Of a stretch of DNA of 64,000 bases, positions 34,902-43,302 are shown in pieces. The notes under the pieces are model-generated. The model ran no database searches. It was given only the letters and a program-made list of their open reading frames with translations, and had not been told where the DNA came from. Origin of the DNA: JACVCS01 sp038328575 (GTDB lineage Bacteria; Planctomycetota; Phycisphaerae; Phycisphaerales; UBA1924); assembly GCA_038328575.1 (NCBI GenBank), contig JBBQMD010000005.1:1-64000 (forward strand), written 5' to 3'. Positions within the stretch are counted from its first letter, which is position 1; each line of letters opens with the position of its first letter. A program made the position numbers and the translations under genes.

Positions 34902-35620
34902 ATAGCGCCCTGACCAAGTCCGGTGAGAACGACGGCGGCCAAGACGCGCTGAGCGTCCTGAACTCGGGCAACGAGCCGGGCTCCACGATGCCGCCCATGA
35001 TGGACGCGCTGCAAGGACCGCAGGTGCGCCGCAGCATGTCGCTCGGGCCGGCCATGATGATCGCGGCGGTCGTCGCCGCAGGCGGCTTGCTGTTCGGCAT
35101 GCGGCAGATGGGCCTGGGCCCGAAGTTCTCGCTCGCTGGCGGCTCGCTGGACACGCAAGTCCCCGAGCAGAACAAGTCACTGGCGGCGAATCAGGAGATC
35201 TTGATGGCGGAGCTTGGCGCTCTGCGAACAAGCAACCAGGTCAAGCCCGAGCAGGTTCGCAAGAACCCCTTTACGATGGCCTATGTGCTTGGCCTCAGCG
35301 CCGAGGCGGCGCCGATCGACCCCAACGACCCGGACGCCGCACGCAAAGCCGCGGAGCGCGGCATGGCCGAGCGCCTTGCCAAGGCCAAGTCCGATCGCGC
35401 CAAGAACCTCGAAGTCGCGTTCAAGGATCTCCAGCTCCAGGGCGTCCTTGGCGGCTCCCGCCCCGTGGCCCGCATCAACGGCAACGTTTTCCGCGTTGGC
35501 GACACCGTCGCCAAGTACTTCACCGTCAAGTCCATCCAAGGCCGCAGCGTCGAGCTGGAGATCGACGGCGACGTCCGCGTCATCGAGATGACCGACGCCT
35601 CCACCGCCCCCGCAAAGTGA
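34898..35620 (+). CDS. PilP-like protein of the pilus/secretion platform
   Basis: A 240-residue protein, overlapping pilO by 4 bp. There is one membrane helix at about residues 50-68 (AMMIAAVVAAGGLLFGM) and a small C-terminal beta domain (LEVAFKDLQLQGVLGGSRPVARINGNVFRVGDTV, then FTVKSIQGRSVELEIDGDVRVIE). That domain resembles the HR region of GspC/PilP that contacts the secretin. Unlike classical PilP it is not a lipoprotein; the layout is closer to GspC. No secretin gene is in the window. Confidence 0.68.
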   Translation: MNSALTKSGENDGGQDALSVLNSGNEPGSTMPPMMDALQGPQVRRSMSLGPAMMIAAVVAAGGLLFGMRQMGLGPKFSLAGGSLDTQVPEQNKSLAANQEILMAELGALRTSNQVKPEQVRKNPFTMAYVLGLSAEAAPIDPNDPDAARKAAERGMAERLAKAKSDRAKNLEVAFKDLQLQGVLGGSRPVARINGNVFRVGDTVAKYFTVKSIQGRSVELEIDGDVRVIEMTDASTAPAK

Positions 35621-35686
35621 CCGCCCGCCATTGAAAGAACCGCGATCCCGCGCCCGCCACCGCGGGCCGCGCGGCTGGAGAGATCC

Positions 35687-37774
35687 GTGAAGAAGCTCGA
35701 CATCGATGACATCCTCAATGAGCTGGGCATCGATCCGAACGGGCTCGGAGACGCCCCCGCACGCTCGCGCGCACGACCGATGCCATTCCTCCCCGGCCCC
35801 GAAGCCACGCCCGGACCAAACTTCATCGCGCCGCCCGACGCCAAGGGTCCCGCGAAGCCCGGCCCCGGCTCGCCCGCTCAGGGCAACTTCCTTCCCAACT
35901 CCCCCTCCAGCCAGCGCGGCGTCGGCCGCAGCATCACCCCGCGGCCCGACGAGCCGACAGAGACGGAGATCGTCTCCACGCGCCCGCCCGCGCAATCGCC
36001 GAGCCCCATCGGCGACGCGATGACCTCCATCCATCAGCCGGATCAGCCCGGCGCGCTCACCAACAGCGAGCTCACGGATCTGCTGCTCTCCAGCGGCGCC
36101 GCGACCCAGCAGCAAATGGCCGGCGCGCAGCAGATCATGCGCCAGTCTCAGGGCAAGCGATTGCTCGACGTGCTCGTCGAGCAGGGCGCACTGGAGGCCA
36201 AGGTCCAGGAGTGCATCGCGACGGTCTCGGGCATGGGCTTTGAAGCCGTGGACCTGGGCAAGGGCCTCGAAGGCGGCTTTGACGGCAAGCTCATCCAGCG
36301 CCTCACCCTCGAGTTCTGCCAGCAGCACATGGTGCTCCCGCTGCGTCAGGAGGGCATGCGCCCTGTCATCGGCGTCACACGCCCCGACACCGCGTTCTTG
36401 TCTGACGAGATCCGACGGCGCCTCGGCGTGCCCGCGGTCAAGCTCACTCTGGTCACGGCCTTTGACGTGCGCGGCGCGCTGGAGATTGTCGGCGGGCCGA
36501 TGAAGTCCCAGGGCGAGGACGATGTCAACGACATCCTCAGCTCCGTCCAGGAGACCGACGTCCAGGTCGAGAAAAAGAGCGAGAGCGAGGTCGATCTCGA
36601 ACGCGCCGCTGGCGAGAACCCGGTCATCCGCTACGTGAACTACATCATCCAGCAGGCGGTCAAAGAGGGCGCCAGCGATATCCATATCGAGCCCGGCGAC
36701 AAGAAGATGAAGGTGCGATTCCGCATCGATGGCGAGCTCTACGAGATGATGCAGCCGCCCCCGGCCATGTCCGCCGCAATCACCTCGCGCATCAAGATCA
36801 TCGCGAACCTCGACATCTCCGAGCGCCGCATGCCCCAAGACGGGCGCATCCGCTGCGCCGTCGCGGGGCGCAAGCTCGACCTTCGCGTCTCGACCCTGCC
36901 CTGCGGCTACGGCGAGAAGGTCGTCATGCGAATCCTCGACACACGCTCCATCAACGTCAAGCTCGAAGACCTCGGCTTTGACGAGAACACGATGCAGCTC
37001 TGGCGCGGGCTCATCAACGCGCCGCACGGCATCGTGCTGGTCACCGGCCCCACCGGCTCGGGCAAAACCACCACGCTCTATTCCTCGATCCGCACCCTCG
37101 ACAAGACGTCGATGAACATCTCGACCGTCGAAGACCCTATCGAATATCACCTCGACGGCATCACGCAGACGCAGATGCACGACAAGATCGGCATGAACTT
37201 TGCCCGCGCGCTCAAGGCCCTGCTGCGCCAAGACCCGGACGTGATCATGCTGGGCGAAATCCGTGATCAGGAGACCGCCGTGACCGCCGTCCAGGCGGCG
37301 CTCACGGGTCACTTGGTGCTCAGCACGCTTCACACCAACGACGCGCCCAGCTCGATCACGCGACTGGTCAACATCGGCCTCGAGCCCTTCCTCGTCGCAG
37401 CGGCGGTCAACGGCGTGCTCGCCCAGCGACTGCTCCGCAAGCTCTGCCCGGTCTGCAAGTTCGAGAAAGAGCCGAGCGAAGAGATGAAGGAGTTCCTGCA
37501 AATGCAGGGGATGCCGATAGACAAGCTCTGGACCAGCAAGGGCTGCGACAAGTGCCGCAACAGCGGTTACTCGGGGCGCGTGGGCATCTACGAACTGCTC
37601 GTGGTCGACGATCAGCTCCGCGACTTCGTCGTCCGCAGCCCCAACGTTGCCGAGCTGCGCCGCCTCTGCGCCGAACGCGGCATGACCACGCTTCGCGCCG
37701 ACGGCCTCAAAAAGACCGCGTCGGGCAAGACCAGCGTTGAAGAAGTCTTGCGCGTCACCGAGAGCGCGATGTAA
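35687..37774 (+). CDS. pilB: Type IV pilus/type II secretion assembly ATPase PilB/GspE
   Basis: A 695-residue hexameric ATPase that drives pilin or pseudopilin assembly. The GTG at 35687 has GGAGAG seven bases upstream. Layout: a Pro-rich disordered N-terminus (~1-120); a GspE N-terminal domain (~120-270, GKRLLDVLVEQGALEAKVQECIA); then the ATPase core with DIHIEPGDKKMKVRFRIDGEL (Arg finger region), Walker A GPTGSGKT near residue 455, the Asp box, Walker B DPDVIMLGEIRD near 517 and the His box ALTGHLVLSTLHTNDAP. Near the C-terminus CPVC and CDKC form the zinc-binding tetracysteine motif. It follows the pilMNOP-like genes by 66 bp. The pseudopilin genes and the PilC/GspF platform gene are not adjacent. 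Confidence 0.93.
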   Translation: MKKLDIDDILNELGIDPNGLGDAPARSRARPMPFLPGPEATPGPNFIAPPDAKGPAKPGPGSPAQGNFLPNSPSSQRGVGRSITPRPDEPTETEIVSTRPPAQSPSPIGDAMTSIHQPDQPGALTNSELTDLLLSSGAATQQQMAGAQQIMRQSQGKRLLDVLVEQGALEAKVQECIATVSGMGFEAVDLGKGLEGGFDGKLIQRLTLEFCQQHMVLPLRQEGMRPVIGVTRPDTAFLSDEIRRRLGVPAVKLTLVTAFDVRGALEIVGGPMKSQGEDDVNDILSSVQETDVQVEKKSESEVDLERAAGENPVIRYVNYIIQQAVKEGASDIHIEPGDKKMKVRFRIDGELYEMMQPPPAMSAAITSRIKIIANLDISERRMPQDGRIRCAVAGRKLDLRVSTLPCGYGEKVVMRILDTRSINVKLEDLGFDENTMQLWRGLINAPHGIVLVTGPTGSGKTTTLYSSIRTLDKTSMNISTVEDPIEYHLDGITQTQMHDKIGMNFARALKALLRQDPDVIMLGEIRDQETAVTAVQAALTGHLVLSTLHTNDAPSSITRLVNIGLEPFLVAAAVNGVLAQRLLRKLCPVCKFEKEPSEEMKEFLQMQGMPIDKLWTSKGCDKCRNSGYSGRVGIYELLVVDDQLRDFVVRSPNVAELRRLCAERGMTTLRADGLKKTASGKTSVEEVLRVTESAM

Positions 37775-37822
37775 GCGGAAATCGGAGCCGATGGCGTCCG
37801 ACGCGCCCAGCCGGGTTGGCGG

Positions 37823-37848
37823 TACACTGCGCTTTGACCGTTCAAAGC
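37823..37848 (+). promoter_or_regulatory. Candidate acs promoter with overlapping dyad
   Basis: An extended -10 (GG-TACACT, 37823-37828) is followed two bases later by a perfect 7-bp inverted repeat GCTTTGA-CCGT-TCAAAGC (37831-37848). The dyad would cover the expected transcription start, a typical repressor position. It stands 14 bases before the acs ATG and its AGGAG site. No clear -35 was found. Confidence 0.42.
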
Positions 37849-37861
37849 CCAGGAGTCTGCC

Positions 37862-39988
37862 ATGCCTGACGCCGCGCCCGCCCTGCCGGAAGACCGTTCC
37901 AACACCGCCGTGCTTTTGCAGGAGACGCGGGTGTTTCCGCCGCCGCCGCCGGGGAGTGTCGGGTTTGATCGCTGGCTCGTCCCGTCGATGGAGGCATATC
38001 GCCAGCTGCACGCGAGATCGATCCAGCAGCCCGAGGCGTTCTGGGCGGACGAGGCCCGCAACCTTTCGTGGTTCACCCCCTGGCACACCGTGGTTGAGTG
38101 GCAGGCGCCCGACGCCAAGTGGTTCGTCGGTGGCGAGCTGAACGCCTGCTACAACTGCGTCGATCGACACGTGCAAGCCGGTCATGGCGAGCAAGTCGCG
38201 ATCATCTGGGAAGGCGAGCCCGTGTCGCCCCGCACGAGTCACCCCGCGCCGGGCAGCGCATACGCCCACGAGCCGGAGATCAAGCGGCTCACTTATCGCG
38301 AGCTGCAGATCCACGTCAGCCGCTGCGCAAACGCGCTCAAGGGCATGGGCGTCAAGAAGGGCGACGTCGTCACCATCTACATGCCGATGATCCCCGAGCT
38401 GGCCATCGCCATGCTCGCCTGCGCCCGCATCGGCGCCGCCCACTCGGTCATCTTCGGCGGCTTCGCGCCGCAGGCCATCACCGAGCGTGTGACCGACGCC
38501 CACTCGCGCGTCATCATCACCGCCGACGCCGGCTTCCGGCGCGGCGACGTCGTCCCGCTTCAGAAGAACGTTGAGGACAGCGTCACTCAGCTCGCCAACC
38601 ACGGGCACATCGTCAACCACGTCCTGGTCGTTCGCCGCTCCGGCCAGCAGTCTGCGCAAGAACAATTCACCACCGGCGCAGTTCACTGCGCCAGCACCAG
38701 GTTTCACTGGTGGCACGAAGCCGTCGAGCGCGCCTCAGACTCCTGCCCCTGCGCCGCGATGGACAGCGAGGACATGCTCTTCCTGCTCTACACCTCCGGC
38801 TCCACCGGCAAGCCCAAGGGCATCGTGCACACCACCGGCGGCTACCTCGCGTATGTCAACATGACCGCGCGCCTCACCTTCAACCTCATCCCCGACACCG
38901 GCCAGGTCTTCTGGTGCAGCGCCGACATCGGCTGGATCACCGGCCATTCCTACGTGCTCTACGCCCTGCTCATGAATCGCGTCCCCACGCTCATGTATGA
39001 GGGCGCCCCCAACTTCCCCCGCAACGACCGCTTCTGGGACATCATCGCCCGCCATCGCGTCACGCACTTTTACACCGCGCCCACCGCGATCCGCACGTTC
39101 ATGAAGTGGGGCGACGAACACCCCGCCAAGCACGATCTCTCGTGCCTGAAAATCCTCGGCACCGTTGGCGAGCCGATCAACCCCGAAGCCTGGATGTGGT
39201 ACCACAAGCACATCGGGCGCGAGCGTTGCCCCATCGTCGACACCTATTGGCAAACCGAAACCGGCGGTCACGTCTGCACGCCGCTGCCCGGCGCGATCGC
39301 CACCAAGCCCGGCTCCTGTACCGTCCCGATGCTCGGGATCGACGCCGCAATTGTCAACGAACAGGGCGAGGAACTCGGCCCGGACAAGGGCGGCCTCTTC
39401 GTCATCCGCAAGCCCTGGCCCGGCATGCTCCGCGGGGTCTACGGCAACCGCGAGCGCTTCATCTCCAACTACTTTGGCCGCCTCAAAGACCGCGCCACCG
39501 GCCAGCCGCTCTACTTCTCCGCCGACGGCGCCCGCCGTGATCGCGACGGCTACTTCTGGGTTCAAGGTCGCGTCGACGACGTGATCAAAGTCAGCGGGCA
39601 TCTGCTGGGCACGATGGAAGTCGAGAGCGCGCTGGTGAGTCATCCCTTCGTCGCCGAGGCCGCGGTCGTCGGTTACCCGCACGAGATCAAGGGCAGCGCC
39701 ATCTGCGCCTTCGTCACCCTGCGCGGCACCTGGCACGCACAGCACCCCAATCAGAACCCCGGCGACGACCTTCGCAAAGCCCTCATCGCCCACGTGCGCA
39801 AAGAAGTCGGCCCCATCGCCCAGCCCGACCAGGTCCGTTTCACCGAATCGCTCCCCAAAACTCGCAGCGGAAAGATCATGCGCCGCCTGCTGCGCGATGT
39901 CGCCCTGGGCGTGGAGAAGATCACGCAGGACACGTCAACGCTGGAGGACTTCAGCGTGGTGGCAAAGCTGCGGGCGGACGACGAGTGA
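37862..39988 (+). CDS. acs: Acetyl-CoA synthetase
   Basis: A 708-residue AMP-forming acetyl-CoA synthetase: acetate + ATP + CoA gives acetyl-CoA + AMP + PPi. The core motifs are FLLYTSGSTGKPKGIVHTTGGYL near residue 310, the acetate/CoA region VFWCSADIGWITGHSYVLYA, DTYWQTETGGH and YFSADGARRDRDGYFWVQGRVDDVIKVSGH. The C-terminal regulatory Lys lies in PKTRSGKIMRRLLRD near residue 667; in many bacteria it is acetylated by Pat-type enzymes. The start at 37862 has an AGGAG site. It is monocistronic by position and converges on rnc. Confidence 0.96.
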   Translation: MPDAAPALPEDRSNTAVLLQETRVFPPPPPGSVGFDRWLVPSMEAYRQLHARSIQQPEAFWADEARNLSWFTPWHTVVEWQAPDAKWFVGGELNACYNCVDRHVQAGHGEQVAIIWEGEPVSPRTSHPAPGSAYAHEPEIKRLTYRELQIHVSRCANALKGMGVKKGDVVTIYMPMIPELAIAMLACARIGAAHSVIFGGFAPQAITERVTDAHSRVIITADAGFRRGDVVPLQKNVEDSVTQLANHGHIVNHVLVVRRSGQQSAQEQFTTGAVHCASTRFHWWHEAVERASDSCPCAAMDSEDMLFLLYTSGSTGKPKGIVHTTGGYLAYVNMTARLTFNLIPDTGQVFWCSADIGWITGHSYVLYALLMNRVPTLMYEGAPNFPRNDRFWDIIARHRVTHFYTAPTAIRTFMKWGDEHPAKHDLSCLKILGTVGEPINPEAWMWYHKHIGRERCPIVDTYWQTETGGHVCTPLPGAIATKPGSCTVPMLGIDAAIVNEQGEELGPDKGGLFVIRKPWPGMLRGVYGNRERFISNYFGRLKDRATGQPLYFSADGARRDRDGYFWVQGRVDDVIKVSGHLLGTMEVESALVSHPFVAEAAVVGYPHEIKGSAICAFVTLRGTWHAQHPNQNPGDDLRKALIAHVRKEVGPIAQPDQVRFTESLPKTRSGKIMRRLLRDVALGVEKITQDTSTLEDFSVVAKLRADDE

Positions 39989-40012
39989 TGGCACTGACAG
40001 CGTCTGTGACTC

Positions 40013-40717
40013 TCACGCTCCAACCCCATCACCCAGCATCCCCAGCGTCCGCAGCGCCCGCTCCGCCGCCGCCTGCTCTGCGATCTTCTTGCTCGCGCCC
40101 CACGCGCCGTCAAACTGCGTCTCGCCCACTCGCGCCGCGATGAGAAAGTGCTTGGAGTGGTCGGGGCCCCGCTCCTCGATCACGATGTACTGCGGCGAGT
40201 TGCCCGCACCCTGCTGCGCGTGATGCTGCAGCAGCGACTTGTAGTTCTCCTGGTGCTTGCTCGCCTCCGCCTCGCGAATCATCGGCTCCACCAGCGGCAC
40301 GATGAACGCCCGCGCCTTCTCGATCCCCGCGTCCAGAAACAGCGCCGCGATGACGCTCTCCAGAGCCGCCGCCGCGAGGCTCATCGGCACCGTCGCGCCG
40401 GGGCTGCGCATCCCCTTGCCAAGCTGCAAGTGCAGGTGCAGCCCCATCGCCACCGCGAGCTGCGCGCACGTCTCGCGCGACACGACCTTGGACTTGATCT
40501 TGGTCATCTCCCCTTCGAGCATTTCCGGGTAGAGCTGATAGATTCGCTCGCAGGTGATCAGCCCGAGGACCGCGTCACCCAAAAACTCCATGCGCTCGTT
40601 GCTCACCGCTCGCGTATCGGCGACGCTCGCGTGCCGCACCGCGACGCGCACCAGGTCGCGATCCGTGAATCGGTGGTTCACGAGCGCTTCGATCAATTCG
40701 ATATCCGGCTGACTCAT
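40013..40717 (-). CDS. rnc: Ribonuclease III
   Basis: A 234-residue double-strand-specific endoribonuclease used in rRNA and mRNA processing. The RNase III signature NERMEFLGDAVLGLI is at residues 40-54. The second acidic catalytic region AAALESVIAALFLDAG is at about 123-138. A C-terminal dsRNA-binding domain runs from NYKSLLQHHAQQ to SKKIAEQAAAERALRTLG. The ATG at 40717 is chosen; the frame extends 13 codons further without homology. It converges with acs and is divergent from rpmH. Confidence 0.94.
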   Translation of the reverse strand: MSQPDIELIEALVNHRFTDRDLVRVAVRHASVADTRAVSNERMEFLGDAVLGLITCERIYQLYPEMLEGEMTKIKSKVVSRETCAQLAVAMGLHLHLQLGKGMRSPGATVPMSLAAAALESVIAALFLDAGIEKARAFIVPLVEPMIREAEASKHQENYKSLLQHHAQQGAGNSPQYIVIEERGPDHSKHFLIAARVGETQFDGAWGASKKIAEQAAAERALRTLGMLGDGVGA

Positions 40718-41118
40718 CGGGCGCCGCCTGTTCTCACGATCACCCGGCCCGCACACGCCCGCGATGGTGGGGCGTGCGCAGGGATGCGGCTGTGCGGCGC
40801 GTCGCGCCGCCCGTGACTAATGGTGACAGGGCTCGCCCGCTACGGCCCCGCGACGCACGTCGCGAATCGGCCGCGGCGGGTAATCCCGGCCACGCTTGAC
40901 GTCACTATCGTGCCGCGCATTCGCCAAACATCAAGCCGATCCGCTCCCCGGCCTCAATGTTCGGGACAAATACGGCGTGTTTCTGCACGCTCCCCACTTG
41001 GCCTCGCCCCGGTTGCGGGCTAGTATCTCGACCCGTCGCGGGCCCCCCCGTGACGCTGACCCGCTCGCACCAACGATCGCCCCCAAGCGATCCGCATCCG
41101 TTCACGAAAGGCCGACCC
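40718..41118. other. Divergent intergenic region between rnc and rpmH, ~400 bp
   Basis: No gene was recognised. It holds an 8-bp perfect palindrome GCGGCGCG-T-CGCGCCGC at 40794-40810 and the rpmH promoter near 41000. The 86-base rpmH leader contains a C-rich run (41043-41049) and the AAAGG ribosome site. The part around 40900-40990 is less GC-rich and may hold the rnc promoter, but no clear hexamer pair was found on the minus strand. Confidence 0.4.
40998..41026 (+). promoter_or_regulatory. rpmH sigma-70-type promoter
   Basis: TTGGCC (40998-41003) and TAGTAT (41021-41026) are separated by exactly 17 bases. The transcript would start near 41033, leaving a leader of about 86 bases before the rpmH ATG at 41119. 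This is the clearest two-hexamer promoter found in the window. Confidence 0.5.
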
Positions 41119-41277
41119 ATGGGCATGGCATATCCAAAGCGTATCTCCCGCGTCAAGCGCAAGCGCTCGATCGGGTTTCGCGCTCGCATGAAGACCAAGC
41201 CCGGCCGCAAGCTGATGAACCGCAAGCGCCGCGTCGGCCGCAGCCTCAATGTTGCCGATAAGAAGCGCGGCTACTAA
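41119..41277 (+). CDS. rpmH: 50S ribosomal protein bL34
   Basis: A 52-residue ribosomal protein of the large subunit. The core KRKRSIGFRARMKTKPGRK followed by LMNRKRRVGRSLNV is the bL34 signature. The N-terminus (MGMAYPKRISRV) differs from the usual MKRTFQPS opening, and there is a short extra C-terminus (ADKKRGY). AAAGG lies nine bases before the ATG. In most bacteria rpmH precedes rnpA near dnaA; here neither is adjacent and a terminator follows directly, so the gene stands alone. Confidence 0.9.
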   Translation: MGMAYPKRISRVKRKRSIGFRARMKTKPGRKLMNRKRRVGRSLNVADKKRGY

Positions 41278-41307
41278 ATCCCGCGTCTCCCATCCTCCGC
41301 ATCCACA

Positions 41308-41346
41308 AAGGCGAGCGCTCTCTGCGTTCGCCTTGTTCTTTTGTGG
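41308..41346 (+). terminator. Rho-independent terminator after rpmH
   Basis: Stem AAGGCGA (41308-41314) pairs with TCGCCTT (41328-41334) over a 13-base loop, followed by GTTCTTTTG as the T-rich tail. It lies 30 bp after the rpmH stop and before the 3' end of the convergent HD-GYP gene. Confidence 0.65.
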
Positions 41347-41382
41347 TCTTGCAGGCACGCGGCTCAATGAACTTCAAATGTC

Positions 41383-42090
41383 TTACTCGGGCTTCTTGCC
41401 CCCGGCCCCCGCCCGCTCACCATCACAATCTCCGGCTTGACCCGGCGCCGTCACCGCCGCGGCCAGATGGTCGAACACCCTCACCGGGCACTCGTCGTTG
41501 TAGTAGTGCAGGATCCAGTCCAGCGAGCCCCCAGCGTACAGCTCGCCGAACATTGTCACCGCGTCGGCGTCGTAGCGCGTCCCCGCGCCCGCGCGAAGCT
41601 CTGTCATTGCCCGCTCAGCCGCCGCTTCGCCAATGGTCTGGCGATACGGGCGAACGCTCGTCATCGCGTCAAACGAATCGATCACCGCAAAGAACCGCGC
41701 CACCAGGGGGATCTGGGCCGCGCGCAGCTTGTCCGGATACCCGAGCCCGTCGGGGCGCTCGTGATGATGCCGCACCAGTTCGAGCACGATCTCATCGGTC
41801 TCGCCCATCTCGGTGAGTCGCTGGTGCCCACGCTCCGGGTGCGTCTGAATGATCAGTCGCTCCTCGTCAGTCAGGGCGCCAGGCTTCTGCAGGATCGCAT
41901 CTGGGATCTCGATCTTGCCGTAGTCGTGCAGCGCCGCCCCGCGCGTAACGCGTTCGATCGTCGGATGGTCCAGCCCCGCGCGATCCGCAACCGCCCGCGC
42001 GTATAACGCAACCCGCCAGGTGTGCGCGGCCGTCGAGTGATCCTTCACCTCAATCAGCTTCACCAAGTTCGCAATCAGATCATTGTCCAC
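41383..42090 (-). CDS. HD-GYP domain phosphodiesterase
   Basis: A 235-residue stand-alone HD-GYP protein. The catalytic HD is in GAALHDYGKIEIPD (residues 55-56), further metal ligands are in THPERGHQ, and the defining motif HHHERPDGLGYP is at about 108-119. The family hydrolyses cyclic di-GMP. No receiver, sensor or membrane domain is attached, so the input signal is not visible. The C-terminal ~35 residues are Ala/Gly-rich. The GTG at 42090 follows a TAGAAT box by six bases with no Shine-Dalgarno, suggesting a leaderless transcript. Given the flagellar cluster nearby it may affect the motile/sessile switch, which is inference. Confidence 0.9.
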   Translation of the reverse strand: MDNDLIANLVKLIEVKDHSTAAHTWRVALYARAVADRAGLDHPTIERVTRGAALHDYGKIEIPDAILQKPGALTDEERLIIQTHPERGHQRLTEMGETDEIVLELVRHHHERPDGLGYPDKLRAAQIPLVARFFAVIDSFDAMTSVRPYRQTIGEAAAERAMTELRAGAGTRYDADAVTMFGELYAGGSLDWILHYYNDECPVRVFDHLAAAVTAPGQAGDCDGERAGAGGKKPE

Positions 42091-42102
42091 GCACCGATTC
42101 TA
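42091..42102 (-). promoter_or_regulatory. HD-GYP gene -10 box abutting the start codon
   Basis: On the minus strand TAGAAT (42102-42097) is followed by six bases (CGGTGC) and the GTG at 42090. This predicts transcription starting at the start codon. Confidence 0.42.
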
Positions 42103-42205
42103 CGGAGACTCATGCAACCCCCCCGGGTTGGCACATGAAACCGCCATCACACGATGTGGCATGCAGGTAGCTCTACACGCTTCCAGATGCTTCTTGGACC
42201 CCGTG

Positions 42206-42236
42206 AATAAAAAACCCCATGACTTGCATCACGGGG
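42206..42236 (-). terminator. Rho-independent terminator of the PEP-CTERM-like gene
   Basis: Minus-strand RNA forms CCCCGUGA-UGCAAG-UCAUGGGG, an 8-bp stem with one G-U pair, followed by UUUUUUAUU. The G-U pair works only in the minus-strand transcript, which fixes the direction. It lies about 50 bp after the stop of the gene at 42286-43080. Confidence 0.8.
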
Positions 42237-42285
42237 CTCTCCTCTTCAAAGACTCACGTTCAATCCTGCGGCGACTTCTATCGCC

Positions 42286-43080
42286 TCACGCCCGACGACG
42301 ACGACCCGCCGCCAGCAGGCCGAGCCCCAGCACGCTAGCGCTGCCGGGCGTGGGGATGCCGTTGAAGCCCAGGACGCCGTTGATCTCGTCGTCACCGTCA
42401 TTGATGAGCCCGCCGGGTCCGCCGTGGATGATCGATGCGTAGCGGAAACTGTTGCCGTTGTTGGTGCCCACAACGTACGTGAAGCCGTCCCACTGGATGC
42501 CCAAGTTGGTCTGGAAACCTTCCAGGAAGACGCGCAGCACGCTCGCCTGAGTCCAGTTGACCAGGTCGTTGGAGAGATACACCGTCGACTCGATCGCTTC
42601 CTGCGGAAGCGGGCCGTGATCGATGGTCGGGAAGACCGCCGCCGAGGTCACCGGGCGACCGAAATCAAACACCGTGTCACCCACAGTGCCCGATGACTGG
42701 ATCCAGTGATTGTCGATCGCATTCGCTGCGGCGAACACGTTGGGTCCCGGCGTGGTGTAGGCGTACCCGCCAACACCCGTCAGGTCCAGCGAAGTGCCGG
42801 TCGCGGTCGACGCGTTCGCCCAGGCGGTGGGCAGCAGCGTGGACTGCACGAAGCCGGTCGTATCGAAGATCCCATCGTCCAGAAGCCCGTTGGTGATCAC
42901 CTGCGTGCGCGTCGCCAGCGTGTCCGAGCCGTAGTACAGGTTCGCAAACGTGCCGATGGTCGCGCCTTGAAACACGCGCGGGTCATTCGGATCAACAAGC
43001 GGCGTCGCGCTCGCGACGCCCGTGAGCGCAAGCAAAGCCAAAGTCCCGACAACAGAACGATGAGTACACAAAGATGACAT
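42286..43080 (-). CDS. Secreted protein with PEP-CTERM-like C-terminal anchor
   Basis: A 264-residue exported protein with a strong GGAGGAG ribosome site. The signal peptide is SVVGTLALLALTGVASA. The mature domain is rich in Thr, Asn, Gly and aromatic residues. It has segments such as NAIDNHWIQSSGTVGDTVFDFG and STVYLSNDLVNWTQASVLRV that resemble a beta-sandwich, carbohydrate-binding type fold, but no family is certain. It ends IPTPGSASVLGLGLLAAGRRRRA, the same anchor as at 419 and 11286. It has its own terminator downstream. Confidence 0.84.
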   Translation of the reverse strand: MSSLCTHRSVVGTLALLALTGVASATPLVDPNDPRVFQGATIGTFANLYYGSDTLATRTQVITNGLLDDGIFDTTGFVQSTLLPTAWANASTATGTSLDLTGVGGYAYTTPGPNVFAAANAIDNHWIQSSGTVGDTVFDFGRPVTSAAVFPTIDHGPLPQEAIESTVYLSNDLVNWTQASVLRVFLEGFQTNLGIQWDGFTYVVGTNNGNSFRYASIIHGGPGGLINDGDDEINGVLGFNGIPTPGSASVLGLGLLAAGRRRRA

Positions 43081-43302
43081 GGAAGATCTCCTCCATCTCA
43101 GAACGTTTCACGGATTGCCCGGAGAGAGCCGAGCATGCCGCGGCGCGAGTGTGCTCCGTTTCCAGACCAACTCGCTTCACGCTGAGAGACTACAACCGTC
43201 CGCCCCTCAGGCCAGTAGATTAGCGGCTATTCAGGGACACCCCGTGAAGCCCGTACTGGCCGCAACAACTTCGCGCAACGAAGCAACGCGATCGCGGGAT
43301 GA

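Noticed and set aside
35177..38716. A 1179-codon open frame on the minus strand across the pilus and acs genes.
   Set aside because: It lies antisense to clearly real genes (pilP-like, pilB and the start of acs). Its translation is low-complexity Asp/His/Val/Gly-rich sequence with no domain, as expected from the antisense of high-GC genes.
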